Assembly (NCBI GenBank): GCA_014529385.2
Contig: CM043958.1
Span: 153,227,293 to 153,291,292, forward strand
DNA: 64,000 nt
From: Adiantum capillus-veneris
Lineage: Eukaryota; Streptophyta; Polypodiopsida; Polypodiales; Pteridaceae
Reading direction: 5' to 3'
In this document: positions 1 through 11,319 of the stretch, in pieces
Numbering within the stretch: position 1 is the first letter of the stretch
How the letters are laid out: every line of letters starts with the position of its first letter
The notes under the pieces: model-generated
What the model was told of the DNA's origin: nothing
Database searches by the model: none
The model's input: the letters and a program-made list of their open reading frames with translations, nothing else
Position numbers and translations under genes: made by a program

Positions 1-827
1 ACTGGGAGAGAGCTCGTTTGAAGTCTGTCACAGGCTAAGAGCTATTCACTGCAAGCTTTCCCTCTCATGTACGGTGTGGTGCAAGAAGTCATGTCCTGTA
101 CACCTCACACTGCTCTCTCTCTCTTCCCTACGTGCGGTAATGTGATGCCCCACAAGAGGGCTCTTCATTTGACTCATGTACAACTGTGTGGTTATATGTG
201 TTTTTCCTCAGGCAAGACCTTCTCTGAGCCGGAACGGGAGTAGCTAACTGCTGCTCCAAAAGCAGGCACCAGTGAGGGTGATAACCTCACCGTACAGGTG
301 CATTTTCAGCACTGATTATGCGCTGAAATTGGACTGTTTTCAGCCATACGGACGCCAAAACCATTGGGAACAAAGCCACTCTGTTAGAGGACAGTTCAGG
401 GACTGTTTAGGGCTGAAAACAGGGCAAAAACCAGTAAATACAGCGTGCTGAATTTATTGTTTTTTGGCAGAAATCAGAGGGTTTATGTCAGTGGAAGTGA
501 GTTCCAGCAGGGGAATTGGTTTCGGGCAAGTTTTGGGGCTGTTATGCTGCCGAAATTTTGCCAAACCAGGTGGTATCTAGCTGGATACAGGTAAAGACTC
601 TTCTTGTAAGTAACCCTCTTAAAGAATAAAGAAATATCGAAAGGGGCACCAATTTTGAGGCCTACAGGTTATCGATGTCTGCTCGGAGCATTCTAGCTTC
701 CGAGCCGTGTGTGTGCTTAAGTGTTAATTCCCGTCGCAGGTTACCTTTGCAAAGTGCACTCTGTGTGTGACGGAAGTAAAGATTTTTGGATGAAAGCCAA
801 AGCCTACCGCCCCACGGGGCGGTTTCA
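1..827 (+). repeat. 5' LTR (right part) of outer Ty3/gypsy element A2
   Basis: This stretch is the downstream part of a long terminal repeat; its beginning lies before the window. It matches 18102-18927 closely by eye, including the blocks around 480-600 and 18580-18700, so the two are taken as the LTR pair of one plus-strand element. It ends in GGTTTCA at 821-827 and is followed at once by a primer-binding site and then a gag start. It is a diverged relative of the LTRs of element A1. Promoter and polyadenylation signals of the element should lie here but I could not fix them. Confidence 0.85.
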
Positions 828-844
828 AGGTTCCGTTGCCGGGA
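828..844 (+). promoter_or_regulatory. Primer-binding site of A2 (tRNA-Glu-like)
   Basis: The 17 bases directly after the LTR read AGGTTCCGTTGCCGGGA. From memory of plant tRNAs this is complementary to the 3' end of tRNA-Glu (ending CCCGGCAACGGAACCA), with the first T changed to A. The relative A1 has TGGTTCCGTCGCCGGGA at the same place. The tRNA identity is from memory and was not searched. Confidence 0.6.
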
Positions 845-924
845 CATCAATCACTTTTTCCTCAAGAAGTGAGCCTTGGTTGTTTTATGTAAAGACACAG
901 AGTAGAGGAACGCGGGATTACATT

Positions 925-1538
925 ATGGCCGACAAAGGGCCTTAAGGGCCTTATGGAAGAAGGTTCCTCTTCGAAGGACGGACAGGAAATTCTTATGGTG
1001 TTCGAGATTGGCGAGAGCTCACGACCACGCTTGTCTGTACACTGGGCAACTTGAGGACGATGCATTCATGACTCGGTTAGTTGCCGCGATGAATGTGTTT
1101 TCGCAACTGGCACAGAACCCAAGGATTATGGAATTCTTGCAAGCGCCACCAGTGCCACAGCAAAATAGGCAACCTACACCGTGAACAGAGCTTGTTGAGG
1201 CTCAAGCCCAAGTACTTCATGCGTCTCAGCAGGATAGGGAACACTATGTTGCGGAGTCAAGGGCTCCAAAACAGGTTCCTCCCGTCCTTGAGGTGAACAG
1301 GTGGTTATGACGCCTATTCCACAAGCTATGCGAGTTTAGCCCGTCACCTTTCAGAGCCCGGATGTTGCCTTGAATGGACAGGGAGCTGGTTACCAGGCAA
1401 TGCACCCAGTTTTTCCACCACCCACGGTACATCCTGGGTATTTCGGGGGTGGAGTTGTGTTCCAGAGTATGGCTATGCGCTTGGAAGTCAGCCGTACATG
1501 CCAGGAACAGTGTTTCGGGGTATGCAAGGCATGATGCC
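925..1538 (+). pseudogene. gag N-terminal part of A2, interrupted by A1
   Basis: The likely start is the ATG at 925, opening with MADKGP, matching MADRTDD in the A1 copy. The frame is broken almost immediately by a stop and then by several frameshifts, but the order of conserved blocks follows A1 gag: an acidic/serine N terminus, a Gln-rich stretch near 1140-1220, then a Gly/Tyr/Gln-rich stretch near 1400-1530. The sequence stops at 1538, where A1 is inserted, and the same gag resumes at 10194. Gag forms the virus-like particle that packages element RNA. This copy cannot encode it. Confidence 0.75.
1534..1538. repeat. Target-site duplication of A1 (left), ATGCC
   Basis: ATGCC directly before the A1 LTR is repeated directly after its other LTR at 10194-10198. 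Five bases is the usual duplication for Ty3/gypsy integrases. Confidence 0.9.
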
Positions 1539-2992
1539 TAAAACTCGCCCATAGGGCGGTAGACGTTAGCTTTCATTTAACACTTGACTTTACAACACAA
1601 AGCAATGACTTAAAAGAAACCTGTAGCTGAGACTGGAATTACACTTCAAAACAAATGCACGGCCAGAAAGCTAGAACGCTCCCAAGCAGACAGTGACACC
1701 TGTAGGCCCCAAAGGTTGGCGCCCCTTTCGGTATTTTTTTATTATCTTCCAGGAATGAGGAATAGACTACAAAAACCAGAGTCCTTGAGACCTTTATGTG
1801 TATCTAGCAAGATGGCACCTGTACAGGCAGAATTTTGACAGCATAACGGCCCCAAAGCTTGCCCTGGACAGTCTTCCAAGCTACGACTAGATATCAACTG
1901 TGTAGGCAAAATTTCAGCAGCACAACAGTCCCAAAACTTGCCCTGGACAATTTCCCAAGCTCTGACTCGTTTCCAATAGCATAGACCCCCCTATTTCCTG
2001 CGCAAAAACAGTAATTACAGCACACTGTATTTACTGGTTTTCTCGCTGTTTTCAGTCCTAAACAACCCCCGAACTGTCGTCTAACAGTGGGACACTGTTC
2101 CCAATGCTCCCCGTATCATGACGGCTGCAAAACAGTCCAAATTCAGCGTGTACGCAGCGCTGAAATCGCACCTGTTTGGTGAGGTTGTCACCCTCACCGG
2201 TGCCTGCTTTGGTGTAGCAATTAGCTACACCCGTTCCTGTTCAGAGAGGCTCTTACCTCGGCACAGAAGCATAAATCCCCACAACTGTACATTAGTCAAA
2301 TGAGAAGCCCACTTGAGGGGCATAACATAATTGCTCGTAGGGGAGAGAGAGAGAGAGAGAGAGAGCAGTGCATAGCGTGCAAGGCATCATTCCTGGCACC
2401 ACACTGTACATAAGAGGGAAAGAAAGCACTCCATAGCTCTTAACCTGTGACAGGAAACTTGCAAATGAGCCTCCCAACTATAAATTCAGCGCCACTTCCT
2501 CTTGCATGAGAAAATTGCACAGAAATGTGCCACTTGGCGCGTTTACAAGCCATTTCCCATTTCGGGGTTTCCGCCTAAAAATCTCCCGATTGGTTGCCCA
2601 GGTGACTTCGCGACAGAGTTGTAAAATGTTCCCCTTGTCATACCGAGGTAAGCGAACACATTTTCAGGTCCAAAATAGCAATTCCCTAAATTTTAGGAGA
2701 TGCTTCCATGGCACTCACACTGGTCATCTGACCATCAATCGCCACTGTAACCACATCGAAAAATGCAATGTGGGCTAGCTATCAGGTGATTTACACTCAT
2801 AGCCCCACCGTGGCTAACCTTAGTCCATTTGCCTAACTTCAGTGCTCACTGGCCGTCCGGCCTAGACTCTCACTGTCCGCCTCACACTATGCAACTCAGG
2901 CATTGGCATTTCTAGAGAGGTGCTTTAAAACAAGTCAAATAAAATTCCCCCAAAAAGAAATCAACAAGTAAAGTTGCCACAGACTTGTGACA
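1539..2992 (-). repeat. 3' LTR of A1
   Basis: It matches 8742-10193 along its whole length. On the minus strand it begins TGTCACAAG, and its last bases are TTTTA where the other copy has TTTCA, so the terminal CA has mutated. It holds a short (GA)n tract near 2343-2364. Confidence 0.9.
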
Positions 2993-3004
2993 CACCCCCC
3001 TCTT
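2993..3004 (-). promoter_or_regulatory. Polypurine tract of A1
   Basis: On the minus strand this reads AAGAGGGGGGTG and abuts the 3' LTR. That is the expected place and composition for the plus-strand DNA primer. Confidence 0.75.
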
Positions 3005-3446
3005 GAAATCGCGAACGTCCTCGTTTGCATGAATATCAATCCATTAGTATGTACAACACTTCATGGACACCGTATCACGGCTGTCAACCTTTTCGTATGT
3101 ACACACCTGGTCAACATGGTACGAGACATACATGCTCGTAGTTAACGCTCTTGTGTATTCAACACTTGTTAACTCATGTATGGTCTACCTGTGAGATTGT
3201 TCCATTGACATAGTGGATAGCTTTCACATTGTGCCACTGGCCTTCATAGAGTCCATAACTTTTAGTACACTTCGAATCCTTTCAAGCATCACAAACCAGC
3301 AGTTTAAAAATGCGTCAACATGTACTCATTAGAAGCAATTACTGTACTCTTGAAAACTGACAAGACATACTTACTTCTATAGCACTGAACAGACTTTTTG
3401 ACAAAACTTTTATTCCCCAAGGGCAATTGCCAAGCAGGGTACACTG
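3005..3446. other. 3' noncoding part of A1
   Basis: About 440 bases between the chromodomain stop and the polypurine tract. I see no gene. Short TGTACA-rich words recur near 3050-3190. Confidence 0.6.
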
Positions 3447-4106
3447 CTATTGCACTAAATCCATAGATACATGAGAAGTGCTAGCTCCTGGATCACCCCC
3501 CTCTAGCGCAAGTCTCTTTCCTTTTGACCTTTGCTTTTCTTGAGTTGGAGAATACGTAGGTGGTAAACCAAAGGCTTCAAGGTATAGCTGCAATACATTT
3601 GGTGACTCTAACAATTCGCTCTCTTCCATCCACTTTGCATGCATAGGTGGATAGTTCTTGAACTTCACCAAACACCGCCTTGTAACCTTACCTTTGACTT
3701 TTCTTTCCTTGTGTGCCATGATCTGTTCTGGGACCAAAATTTCATCAAGGTCTTCAACTTCTGGCTGCTCTTCAACTGGCATATCCTCTGGCACATCACC
3801 AATAAATAGTCTAAGAAGACTCACATGAAAAGCATTGTGAATCTTCCAGTTCTCAGGCAATTTCAGCCTATAACTGACATCACTGATCTTCTCTAATACT
3901 TGAAAAGGCCCATAGTAACGCATACTAAGCTTTGTAAAGAGACTTTCTTTACCTTTACACTTCTTTAAGCGTGCCTTTTCAAACCGCAACAGTACCCAAT
4001 CACCAAGTGAAAACAGCAATTCACGATGGTGGAGATCAGCAGCTTTCTTTTGCTTTGCCTGTGTCCTTTCAAGGGCATGCTTTATCTTCTGGTACATTTC
4101 ATCCAT
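3447..4106 (-). pseudogene. Integrase C-terminal domain and chromodomain of A1
   Basis: An open stretch of about 219 codons. The first part is the integrase C-terminal domain typical of gypsy elements, with the blocks DWVLLRFEKARLK, KLSMRYYGPFQVLEKI and IHNAFHVSLLR. It is followed by an acidic linker and a chromodomain with EILVPEQIMAHKERKVKGK and CLVKFKNYPPMHAKWMEE. Chromodomains of this group are thought to steer integration toward marked heterochromatin. The tail is Ser/Gly/Lys rich. The reading frame is separate from the integrase core because of a frame break near 4100-4240, so this copy would not make an intact integrase. Confidence 0.9.
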
Positions 4107-4880
4107 ATTCTGTACATATTGATCTGCCTAAAGATCTTGTCCTTGATATGCAAAATGGGAGGAACTTTCACATGACCTTCGACAATTTCAAAAGGTGCTT
4201 TGCCTGTTGAAGAATGCACTGTATTATTGTACGCATACTCAACCAACGGCCCACTTCGCCTTGTGCTCTGACACATAGCACTTAAGCAAATCCAAGACAA
4301 TAGAATTTGCCTCTTCTGACTGTCCATCTGTATGTGGATGAAACGACGATGAGAACTTAAGCGTAGTGCCCATATTCTTAAATATGCCTCTCCAGAATAG
4401 ACTTGTCATCCATGGATCACGGTCACTAACAATTGACTGTGGCATACCATGGTACTTAAAAATATTGCATATAAAGAGACGTGCCATTTGATTTGGTTTT
4501 ATCTTCTTCCTAATAGGAATTAAATGAGCTTGCTTGCTGAATCTGCAAATAATGGTCCAAATTCCATCATTCCCTGTCTGTATTCTTGGAAGATCAAAGA
4601 TAAAATCCATAGCTATACTTTCCCATGGTTTATCTGGAATCGGTAATGGCTGTAACAGCCCTGGTGCCTTTTGCCTGTCAAACTTGACCTTTTGGCAAAT
4701 CAGGCATGCTCGCACGAAGGCATCCACATCTCTCCTCAAGGTAGTCCAATAAAAGAACGTCTCAACCGTTTTCGTTGTAGCATCTATACCACGATGCCCT
4801 GTATACGGTGGGACATGACTGTCTACCATGACCTTATGTCGCAATGGCCTAGTGACACAGAGTCTGCCATGCATCATCAT
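4082..4880 (-). pseudogene. Integrase core of A1
   Basis: The zinc-binding N-terminal domain is visible (YTGHRGI, then CLICQK). The catalytic core follows with AMDFIFDLP (first Asp), IVSDRDPWMTS (second Asp) and HTDGQSEEAN (Glu), the DD35E set. Integrase inserts the element cDNA into the host chromosome, and the five-base flanking duplication fits its known cut spacing. A frameshift near 4240-4330 separates the core from the NNTVHSSTGKAPFEI block that belongs just downstream, so the gene is broken. Confidence 0.9.
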
Positions 4881-4989
4881 AAAACCATCTCTGAGAAGGT
4901 AGTGCTCGTGCCGTTGTCCTTCCTAAAACTGTTCGAAGATCCTTGCAAAAACTTTGTCACTTGCATACTGTTCCTTCATGTCATCAAGC

Positions 4990-5598
4990 TCATTGATAAG
5001 GAATTGACACAGCTGAAAGTTGTGGCTTTCTTGATAACGCATCAGCCACAACATTCTTCTTGCCTTCCACATGCACAATCTCGAAATGAAACATGGAAAG
5101 AATGTTTGCCCATCGCATATGCTTTTCCGATAGCTTTGACTGTGTCAGAAAGTATCGCAAGGTCTGATGATCCCTTTGGACAACAAAATCAGCACCTAGC
5201 AGGTAGTGTTTCCAACTTAAGAGCGCATGAATCACAGCCTGTAACTCTTTTTCATAGACCTGCATGGTCATCTCTGGCCCTTGCAAGATTCTGCTCTCAT
5301 AGGCTACTACCCTGCCATCTTGCATTAGCACTACACCAATGCTACTGCCACAAGCGTCACACTGGACCACAAATGACTTCCTGAGATCTGGCAAAACAAT
5401 GACTGCATCTGAAGTCATCTTTTCCTTTAAGAGATTAAAAGCTGAAATCTCTTTTTGGGTCCATCTGAAAGTGGCCTCTTTCTTTTGCAAAGCATGTAAA
5501 GGTGAAGCAATCTCTGCAAAGTTGCGAATGAATCTTCTGTAGTAAGAACACAGCCCTAAAAAGCTACAACATCGTGCACAGTCGTTAAAGCAGGCCAT
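4990..5598 (-). pseudogene. RNase H region of A1 pol
   Basis: An open frame of about 200 codons opens with the end of the RT connection (CSYYRRFIRNFAEIASPLH) and continues into RNase H: FVVQCDACGSSIGVVLMQDG carries the first catalytic Asp, VYEKELQAVIHAL the Glu, and VVADALSRK the late Asp of gypsy RNase H. This activity removes the RNA template during cDNA synthesis. It is separated by frame breaks from RT upstream and integrase downstream. Confidence 0.88.
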
Positions 5599-6422
5599 GT
5601 CTTGATTGCTTCTACCTTCGCAGGATCCATTCGGACGCCATCCTTTGACACAATATGTCCGAGAAAGTGGATCTCTTCCAAGAAGAACTCACTTTTCTTG
5701 CCATTGATGAGCAATCTGTTCCTGCACAATTCTTCGAACACAATGGCCAAGTGATCCCTATGCTCCTCTTCATTCTTCGAGTAGACTATCATGTCATCAA
5801 AGAATGTGCCAGCAAAGTTCTAATATGGACGGAAGATCCTATCCATCATCCTATTGAACGTAGCAGGAGCATTCGTAAGACCAAATGGCATCACTAAGAA
5901 CTCGTAGAGACCAAATGTCGTTCTAAACGCAGTCTTACGCACATCCTCAAACCTAATTCGAATCGGACGGTACCCACTTTTAAGGTCGATCCTGCTAAAA
6001 ATCGCCGCACCCTCTAGGCGGTCAAGAATATCATCAATCCTTGGAATAGGAAACCTATTCTTGATGGTATTCTTATTCAACGCACGATAGTCAATACACA
6101 TGCGCCACGAGCCATCCTCTTTTTGTACTAAGAGCACTAGAGAGCAATAAGGTGACGAGCTAGGCTGAATCAGCCCTTTCTCTAAGAGCTCCTCCACTTG
6201 GCTCATAATCTCTTTCCGTTGCGCCTCACTAACCCTATACGGTGGCCTATTTGGTGGGCTACAACCTGGCACCAAATCAATCGCATGATCCTCGGGCCTC
6301 TCCAGCGGTAGTTGAGACGGTAATGAATCAGAAAAACAGCCATTAAACTTTTGCAAAAATGCTAACCTGTCTTTATCTAACACAGATAAATTTGACTGGC
6401 AATTATCTGACATCACGTGCAA
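5556..6422 (-). pseudogene. Reverse transcriptase of A1
   Basis: RT fingers and palm are clear: [31 protein letters not shown] (first catalytic Asp), [20 protein letters not shown], and the active site FFDDMIVYS (a Phe-Phe-Asp-Asp form of the YxDD box). A stop codon after FRPY near 5820 separates fingers from palm, and the active-site part runs to about 5556 in its own open stretch. Typical gypsy RT otherwise. Homologues in this window: C (57862-58497), E (63148-63765) and the inverted fragment at 17288-17614. Confidence 0.92.
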
Positions 6423-6936
6423 AAACCAAGTACGCAGAAAGATGATTCCTTATTACAGAGGTGATAGCAGAAGCAGATACACTAGGGACTGACTCTCCTT
6501 TTAGCTTTACATCCAAGATGTGAGTTTTGCTCCTATGCTGTACAGTGATTTTTTTGTTGTAGGCATCCAAGACTCCATGCACTCGGAACATCCACGGGAT
6601 CCCCAACAAGACATCACATCCTTCCAGCGGCATGATGTAGAACTCTTCCGTGTCCACATACGACTGAATATGCAGACACAGCTTTCCAATGATGGGAGTA
6701 ACGCACTCTGAGTGGCCAAGACATGCCAATCCTGCCTCTACGGTATACCCCATCTCTTTAGCTCTGATGCCCAGCTTCATAGCTAATTTTGGCGTGATAA
6801 AGTTCGCTTTCGCACCTGGATCAAAGAAGATAAGTGCCATCTGGTCTCTAGCTTTACCCCACGCTCTGCATAACTCGCTGGCATCTGTACTAGGCCTGTC
6901 GCCCAACATGTTTGGCACTAAACCTGCCGAGGGCAT
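6403..6936 (-). pseudogene. Aspartic protease of A1
   Basis: Retropepsin-like region preceded by gag and followed by RT. The active site reads IFFDPGAKANF, with Pro in the second position of the usual D-S/T-G box. The second conserved block, CDVLLGIPW, is present. Retropepsins work as dimers to cut the Gag-Pol polyprotein. The region runs with little break into the linker before RT ([14 protein letters not shown]). Confidence 0.85.
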
Positions 6937-7009
6937 AGGCTTCTTTCCTTTCCTGTCCTATTTGTCATCTGAGTCAGCTGGCCTTTTCTTTTGTGGACAG
7001 TTGGTTGCA

Positions 7010-8659
7010 AAATGATCAATCTGCTCGCATATAAAGCACTTGTTTTCAGCCATCAAGACCTTCTTTTCCTCGTGCGTCTTACGCATAAAAGGCTTCCTTT
7101 TCTGCTTCTTTGGCTGCGCTCCAGAAGTCTCGGCTGAACCCTTGCCTTAATTGACCTTCGTTGGCCCCTGGGACGCTTCGGGATCCGCTTTCATAAAGGG
7201 CTACTTTGCTAAATTTTTCTTTTGTTGCCCTCCTTTCTCGTTGCTCGGAAACCCACTGTCTTCTCCTTTCAACAAGGCAAGACCAATGTTAGCAACTTCC
7301 ATAAGCTGAGTGAGGATAGCCACTCTGTTCTTGGTACAGTAGCCGCGAAGCCCTTTAGGCAGCCCACAACAACACTTCTCTATCTGCTCTGCCAATGGCA
7401 CAAATCTGTAGGAGGTCACTGAGAGTAACGCTTTATAAAACCTCGGGTTGTACTCCAGCAAGCTCTTGCATGTAGCCGAAGTAAGCTGGTGCCAATCTGT
7501 CATGACGTCGGCTTCAAATTCATTTGACAACCAAGCAAATGCAAACATTTGCTTGAAGTATACCCAAGTGGCGGGTGCCTGTCCTTGCACTAACAAAGTC
7601 GTCCACCATGTAAGCGCATTGTCCTTTAAGAAAGTGGCAGCTTTTCTTACTTTAGAGGCCTCTGTAAAATTCCCTCCAGAGGAAAGTAAGAGCCTTTGCT
7701 TTATCCTCGAAGCCACTAAAGGTATTGAACTTCACAGTTGCACCTCCTTCTTTGTATGGTTTTGGCTTCTCTATTGGCCCCAAATAGGGAAGCGTCTGCA
7801 GCATGGGCACTGTAGTAGGGACCATCTGTGCCCCTTGGTCATTGAGATTTTGCATCAAAGGTGGCATATCTGGCTGCTGTCCAGAAAAACCAGCCATGCC
7901 AAAATTGACACGTGGCACCCCAAAGTGGCTCTGATTGCTCTGAAAGTCCTGCCGCATGCCAATGTTACCATACATGGGGTTTGGCGTCACGCCATGCATA
8001 CCCCCAAACACTCTTCCAGGCATGTACTGTTGGTTTCCATGCGCATAACCAACCATACTTTGGAACACCAATCCACCCCCGAAGTACCCTAGATGTACCG
8101 TGGGTGGTGGAAAAACCTGATGCATTGCCTGAAGATTGGTTCCCTGTCCATTCAATGCAACATTTTGACCCTAAAAGGTGGCGGGCTGAACTGGCAAAAC
8201 CTGTGGAGTAGGGATCCTCACCACCTATTCATGGACAGAAGGGACCTTTCTAGGAACCTGACGTGACTCCGCAACATGTGAATGCTCCCCATCTTGCTGA
8301 GACGCATGGGGGACCTGGGCTTGAGCCTCAACGGGCTCCGTATGTTGAGGGCGTTCCCTTGCCTGTTGTGACTTTGATGGTGCTTGCAAATAATCCATAA
8401 ACCTAGGATTCTGCACCAACTAAGTGAAGATATTCACAGCAGCAACTAAATGTGTCCTGAACGCATCCTCTTCAAAGTGCCCAGTCATGAACCCTTGAAC
8501 CTGTTCTCGCTGTGCATTCACACGAACAAAAGGCGTAGACAGTGGCGGTCGTGAACTCTCGGCAACTTCATGTTGTAAAGGAATAGCCTGTCTACCCTGG
8601 GAAGAGGAACCCTCTTCTCTAGCATCGTCTGTCCTGTCAGCCATAGTGTAATTCCAAGT
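7010..8659 (-). pseudogene. gag of A1 with zinc knuckle
   Basis: The start is placed at MADRTDD, shortly downstream of the primer site. In order: acidic/Ser N terminus; Gln-rich segment with an in-frame stop; Gly/Tyr/Met/Gln-rich segment near 7900-8150; capsid-like region with FSGFEDKAKALTFL, FLKDNALTWWTTLL and LTQLMEVANIGLALLKGED; a Lys-rich stretch; and a zinc knuckle CFICEQIDHFATNC (CX2CX4HX4C) near 7010-7050. A short deletion near 7660-7700, relative to the A2 copy, shifts the frame in the capsid region. Gag packages the RNA; this copy is defective. Confidence 0.88.
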
Positions 8660-8724
8660 TCCTGTGCTTTGTGTCTTCGCCGCAAACCAACCAAGGCTCA
8701 CTTCTTAAAGAAAAAGTGATCTTG

Positions 8725-8741
8725 TCCCGGCGACGGAACCA
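8725..8741 (-). promoter_or_regulatory. Primer-binding site of A1
   Basis: On the minus strand TGGTTCCGTCGCCGGGA directly follows the 5' LTR. It resembles the complement of a plant tRNA-Glu 3' end with one mismatch (from memory). Confidence 0.7.
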
Positions 8742-10193
8742 TGAAACCGGCCCGTAGGGCGGTAGACGTTAGCTTTCACCAGATTCTTTAACACTTGACT
8801 TTACGACACAAAGCAATGACTTAAAAGGAACCTATAACTGAGACTGGAATTACACTTCAAAACAAAAGCACGGCCAGGAAGCTAGAATGCTCCCAGGCAG
8901 ACAGTGTCACCTGTCGGCCCCAAAGGTTTGCACCCCTTTCGGGATTTCTTTATTATCTTTCAGGAATGAGGAATAGACTACAAAAACCAGAGTCCTTGAG
9001 ACCTTTATGTGTATCCAACAAGATGGCACCTGTACACGCGGAATTTTGACAACATAATGGCCCCAAAGCATGCCCTGGACAGTCTTCCAAGCTACGACTA
9101 GATATCACCTGTGCAGGCAAATTTTCGGCAACAGCCCCAAAACTTGCCTTGGACAGTTTCCCAAGCTCTGACTCGTTTCCAATAGCATAGACCCCCTATT
9201 TCCTGAGCAAAAACAGTAATTACAGCACGCTATATTTACTGGTTTTCTTGCTGTTTTCAGCCCTAAACAGCCCCCGAACTGTCGTCTAACAGTGGGACAC
9301 TATTCCCAATGCTCCCGGCATCATGACGGCTGCAAAAGTCCAAATTCAGCGTGCACGCAGCGCTGAAATCGCACCTGTTTGGTGAGGTTGTCACCCTCAC
9401 CGGTGCCTGCTTTGGTGTAGCAGTTAGCTACACCCGTTCCTGTTCAGAGAGGCTCTTGCCTCGGCACAGAAGCATAAATCCCCACAGTTGTACATTAGTC
9501 GATTTTGTACATTAGTCGAATGAGAAGCCCACTTGAGGGGCATAACATAACTGCTCGTAGGGGGGAGAGAGAGCAGTGCGTAGCGTGCAGGGTATCACTC
9601 CTGCCACCGCACTGTACATAAAAGGGAAAAAAAGCATTCCATAGCTCTGTGACAGGAAACTTGCAAATGAGCCTCCCAGCTATAAATTCAGCACCACTTC
9701 TTCTTGCATGAGGAAAGTGCACAGAAATGTGCCACTTGGCACGTTTACAAGCCATTTCCCGTTTCGGGGTTGCCGCCTAAAAATCTCCCGACCGGTTGCC
9801 CATGTGACTTCGCGGCAAAGTTGTAAAATGTTCCCCTTGTCATACCGAGGTAATGACACGAACACATTTTTAGGTCCAAAATAGCAGTTCCCTAAATTTT
9901 AGGAGATGCTTCCATGGCACTCACACTGGTCATCTGACCACTGTAACCACATCGAAAAATGCAATGTCGGCTAGCTATCAGATGATTTACACTCGTATCG
10001 TAGCCCCACCGTGGCTAACCTTAATGCATTTGCCCAACTTCAGTGCTCACTGGCCGTCCGGCCTAGACTCTCACTGTCCGCGTCACACCATGCAACTCGG
10101 GCATTGGCATTTCCAGAGGGGTGCTTTAAAACAAGTCAAATAAAATTCCGCCAAAAAGAAATCAAGAAGTAAAGTTGCCACAAACTTGTGACA
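8742..10193 (-). repeat. 5' LTR of A1
   Basis: 1452 bases matching 1539-2992, with ends TGTCACAAG and GGTTTCA on the minus strand. It is bounded on one side by the primer-binding site and on the other by the ATGCC target duplication. Confidence 0.92.
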
Positions 10194-10198
10194 ATGCC
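10194..10198. repeat. Target-site duplication of A1 (right), ATGCC
   Basis: Second copy of the five bases at 1534-1538. The A2 gag reading frame resumes from here. Confidence 0.9.
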
Positions 10199-11314
10199 AA
10201 ACCCCATGTATGGTAGCATCGGTATGCAGCAAGGTTTTCAGAGCAACCAGGGCTAGTTTGAAGTGCCCAGACTCATTTTGGAATGGCTGGTTTTTCTCGA
10301 TAGCAACCAGATATGGCACCTCTGACGCAAAATGTTAATGGCCAAGATGTGCCGATGATGCCTACTATAGTGCCCATGTTGCAAACTATTCCTTATGACA
10401 ATTTGGGGGCACTGGAAAAGCCGAAAGCTTACAAAGAAGGTGATGCACCTGTAAAATTTAGCAGTTTCAGCGGCTTCGAGGATAAGGCAAAGGCTCTCAC
10501 TTTTCTCCAACAGTTTGATACAGCTTATGCTGAAGGGAATTTTACAAAGGCCTCTAAGGTCAGGAAAGCTGGTACTTTCTTGAAGGACAATGTGCTTACA
10601 TGGTAGACGACATTGTTAATGAGAGGACAAGCCCCCGCCACATGGGTCTACTTCAAAAAAATGTTTGCATCTGCTTTTTGTCAAATGAATTTGAAGCCGA
10701 CATCATGACAGATTGGCACCAACTCACTGCGGCTACTTGCAAGAGCCTACAGGAGTACAATCGGAGGTTTTGCAAAGCATTACTCGCAGTAACCTCCTAC
10801 AGATTTGTGCCATGACAGAGCAGATAGAGAAGTATTGTTGTGGCTACCTAAAGGGCTTTGGGATTACTATACCAAGAACACAGTGGCTACCCTCACCCAG
10901 CTCATGGAAGTTGCTAACACTGGTCTTGCCCTGTTAAAAGGAGAGGACAGTGGGTTTCCAAGCAACGAAAAAGGAAGGCAGCAGAAGAAAAATTCAGCAA
11001 AGAAGCCCTTTGTGAAAACGGTTCCTGAAGCGTCACAGGGGTCACAAAAGACCAACAAGGATAAGGACTCAGCCCGGACTTCTGGAGCGCAGGCAAAGAA
11101 ACAAAAAAGGAAGCCTTTTGTGCGTAAGTCACTCGAGGAAAAGAAGGTCTTAATGGCTGAAAACAAATGCTTTATATGCGAGCAGCCTGGTCACTTTGCT
11201 ACCAATTGTCCACAAAGGAAAAGACCAGCTGACTCAAATGATAAAGAGGATCAGAAAGGCAAGAAGCCTATAAACCCACGACAGGTTTGGTGCCAAATAT
11301 GGTGGATGATAGGC
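10199..11314 (+). pseudogene. gag of A2, continued (capsid region and zinc knuckle)
   Basis: This continues the gag cut at 1538. It opens with NPMYGSIGMQQGFQSNQG, which matches A1 gag. It then has the capsid-like FSGFEDKAKALTFLQQFDTA, FLKDNVLTW (followed by a stop where A1 has a second Trp), the LTQLMEVANTGLALLKGED block, a Lys-rich region, and a zinc knuckle CFICEQPGHFATNC near 11169-11210. Stops and frame changes near 10605, 10675 and 10815 break it. It is cut again at 11319 by element B and continues at 15641. Confidence 0.87.
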
Positions 11315-11319
11315 CCAAT
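11315..11319. repeat. Target-site duplication of B (left), CCAAT
   Basis: CCAAT before the B LTR is repeated at 15636-15640 directly after its other LTR. Confidence 0.88.

Larger units (their letters stand above)
1539..10193 (-). mobile_element. Element A1: complete-length Ty3/gypsy chromodomain retrotransposon, minus strand
   Basis: An 8.65-kb element with two LTRs of about 1.45 kb, a primer-binding site next to the right LTR and a polypurine tract next to the left LTR, so it reads right to left. Between the LTRs lie gag with a zinc knuckle, protease, RT, RNase H, integrase and a chromodomain, in the order of Ty3/gypsy chromoviruses. It is flanked by ATGCC on both sides and interrupts the gag of A2. 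Several stops and a gag deletion show it is no longer autonomous. The LTRs differ at many sites, so the insertion is not very recent. Confidence 0.95.

Noticed and set aside
3971-5384. Plus-strand open frames within A1 pol
   Set aside because: They are shadows of the minus-strand RT, RNase H and integrase, which carry clear motifs.
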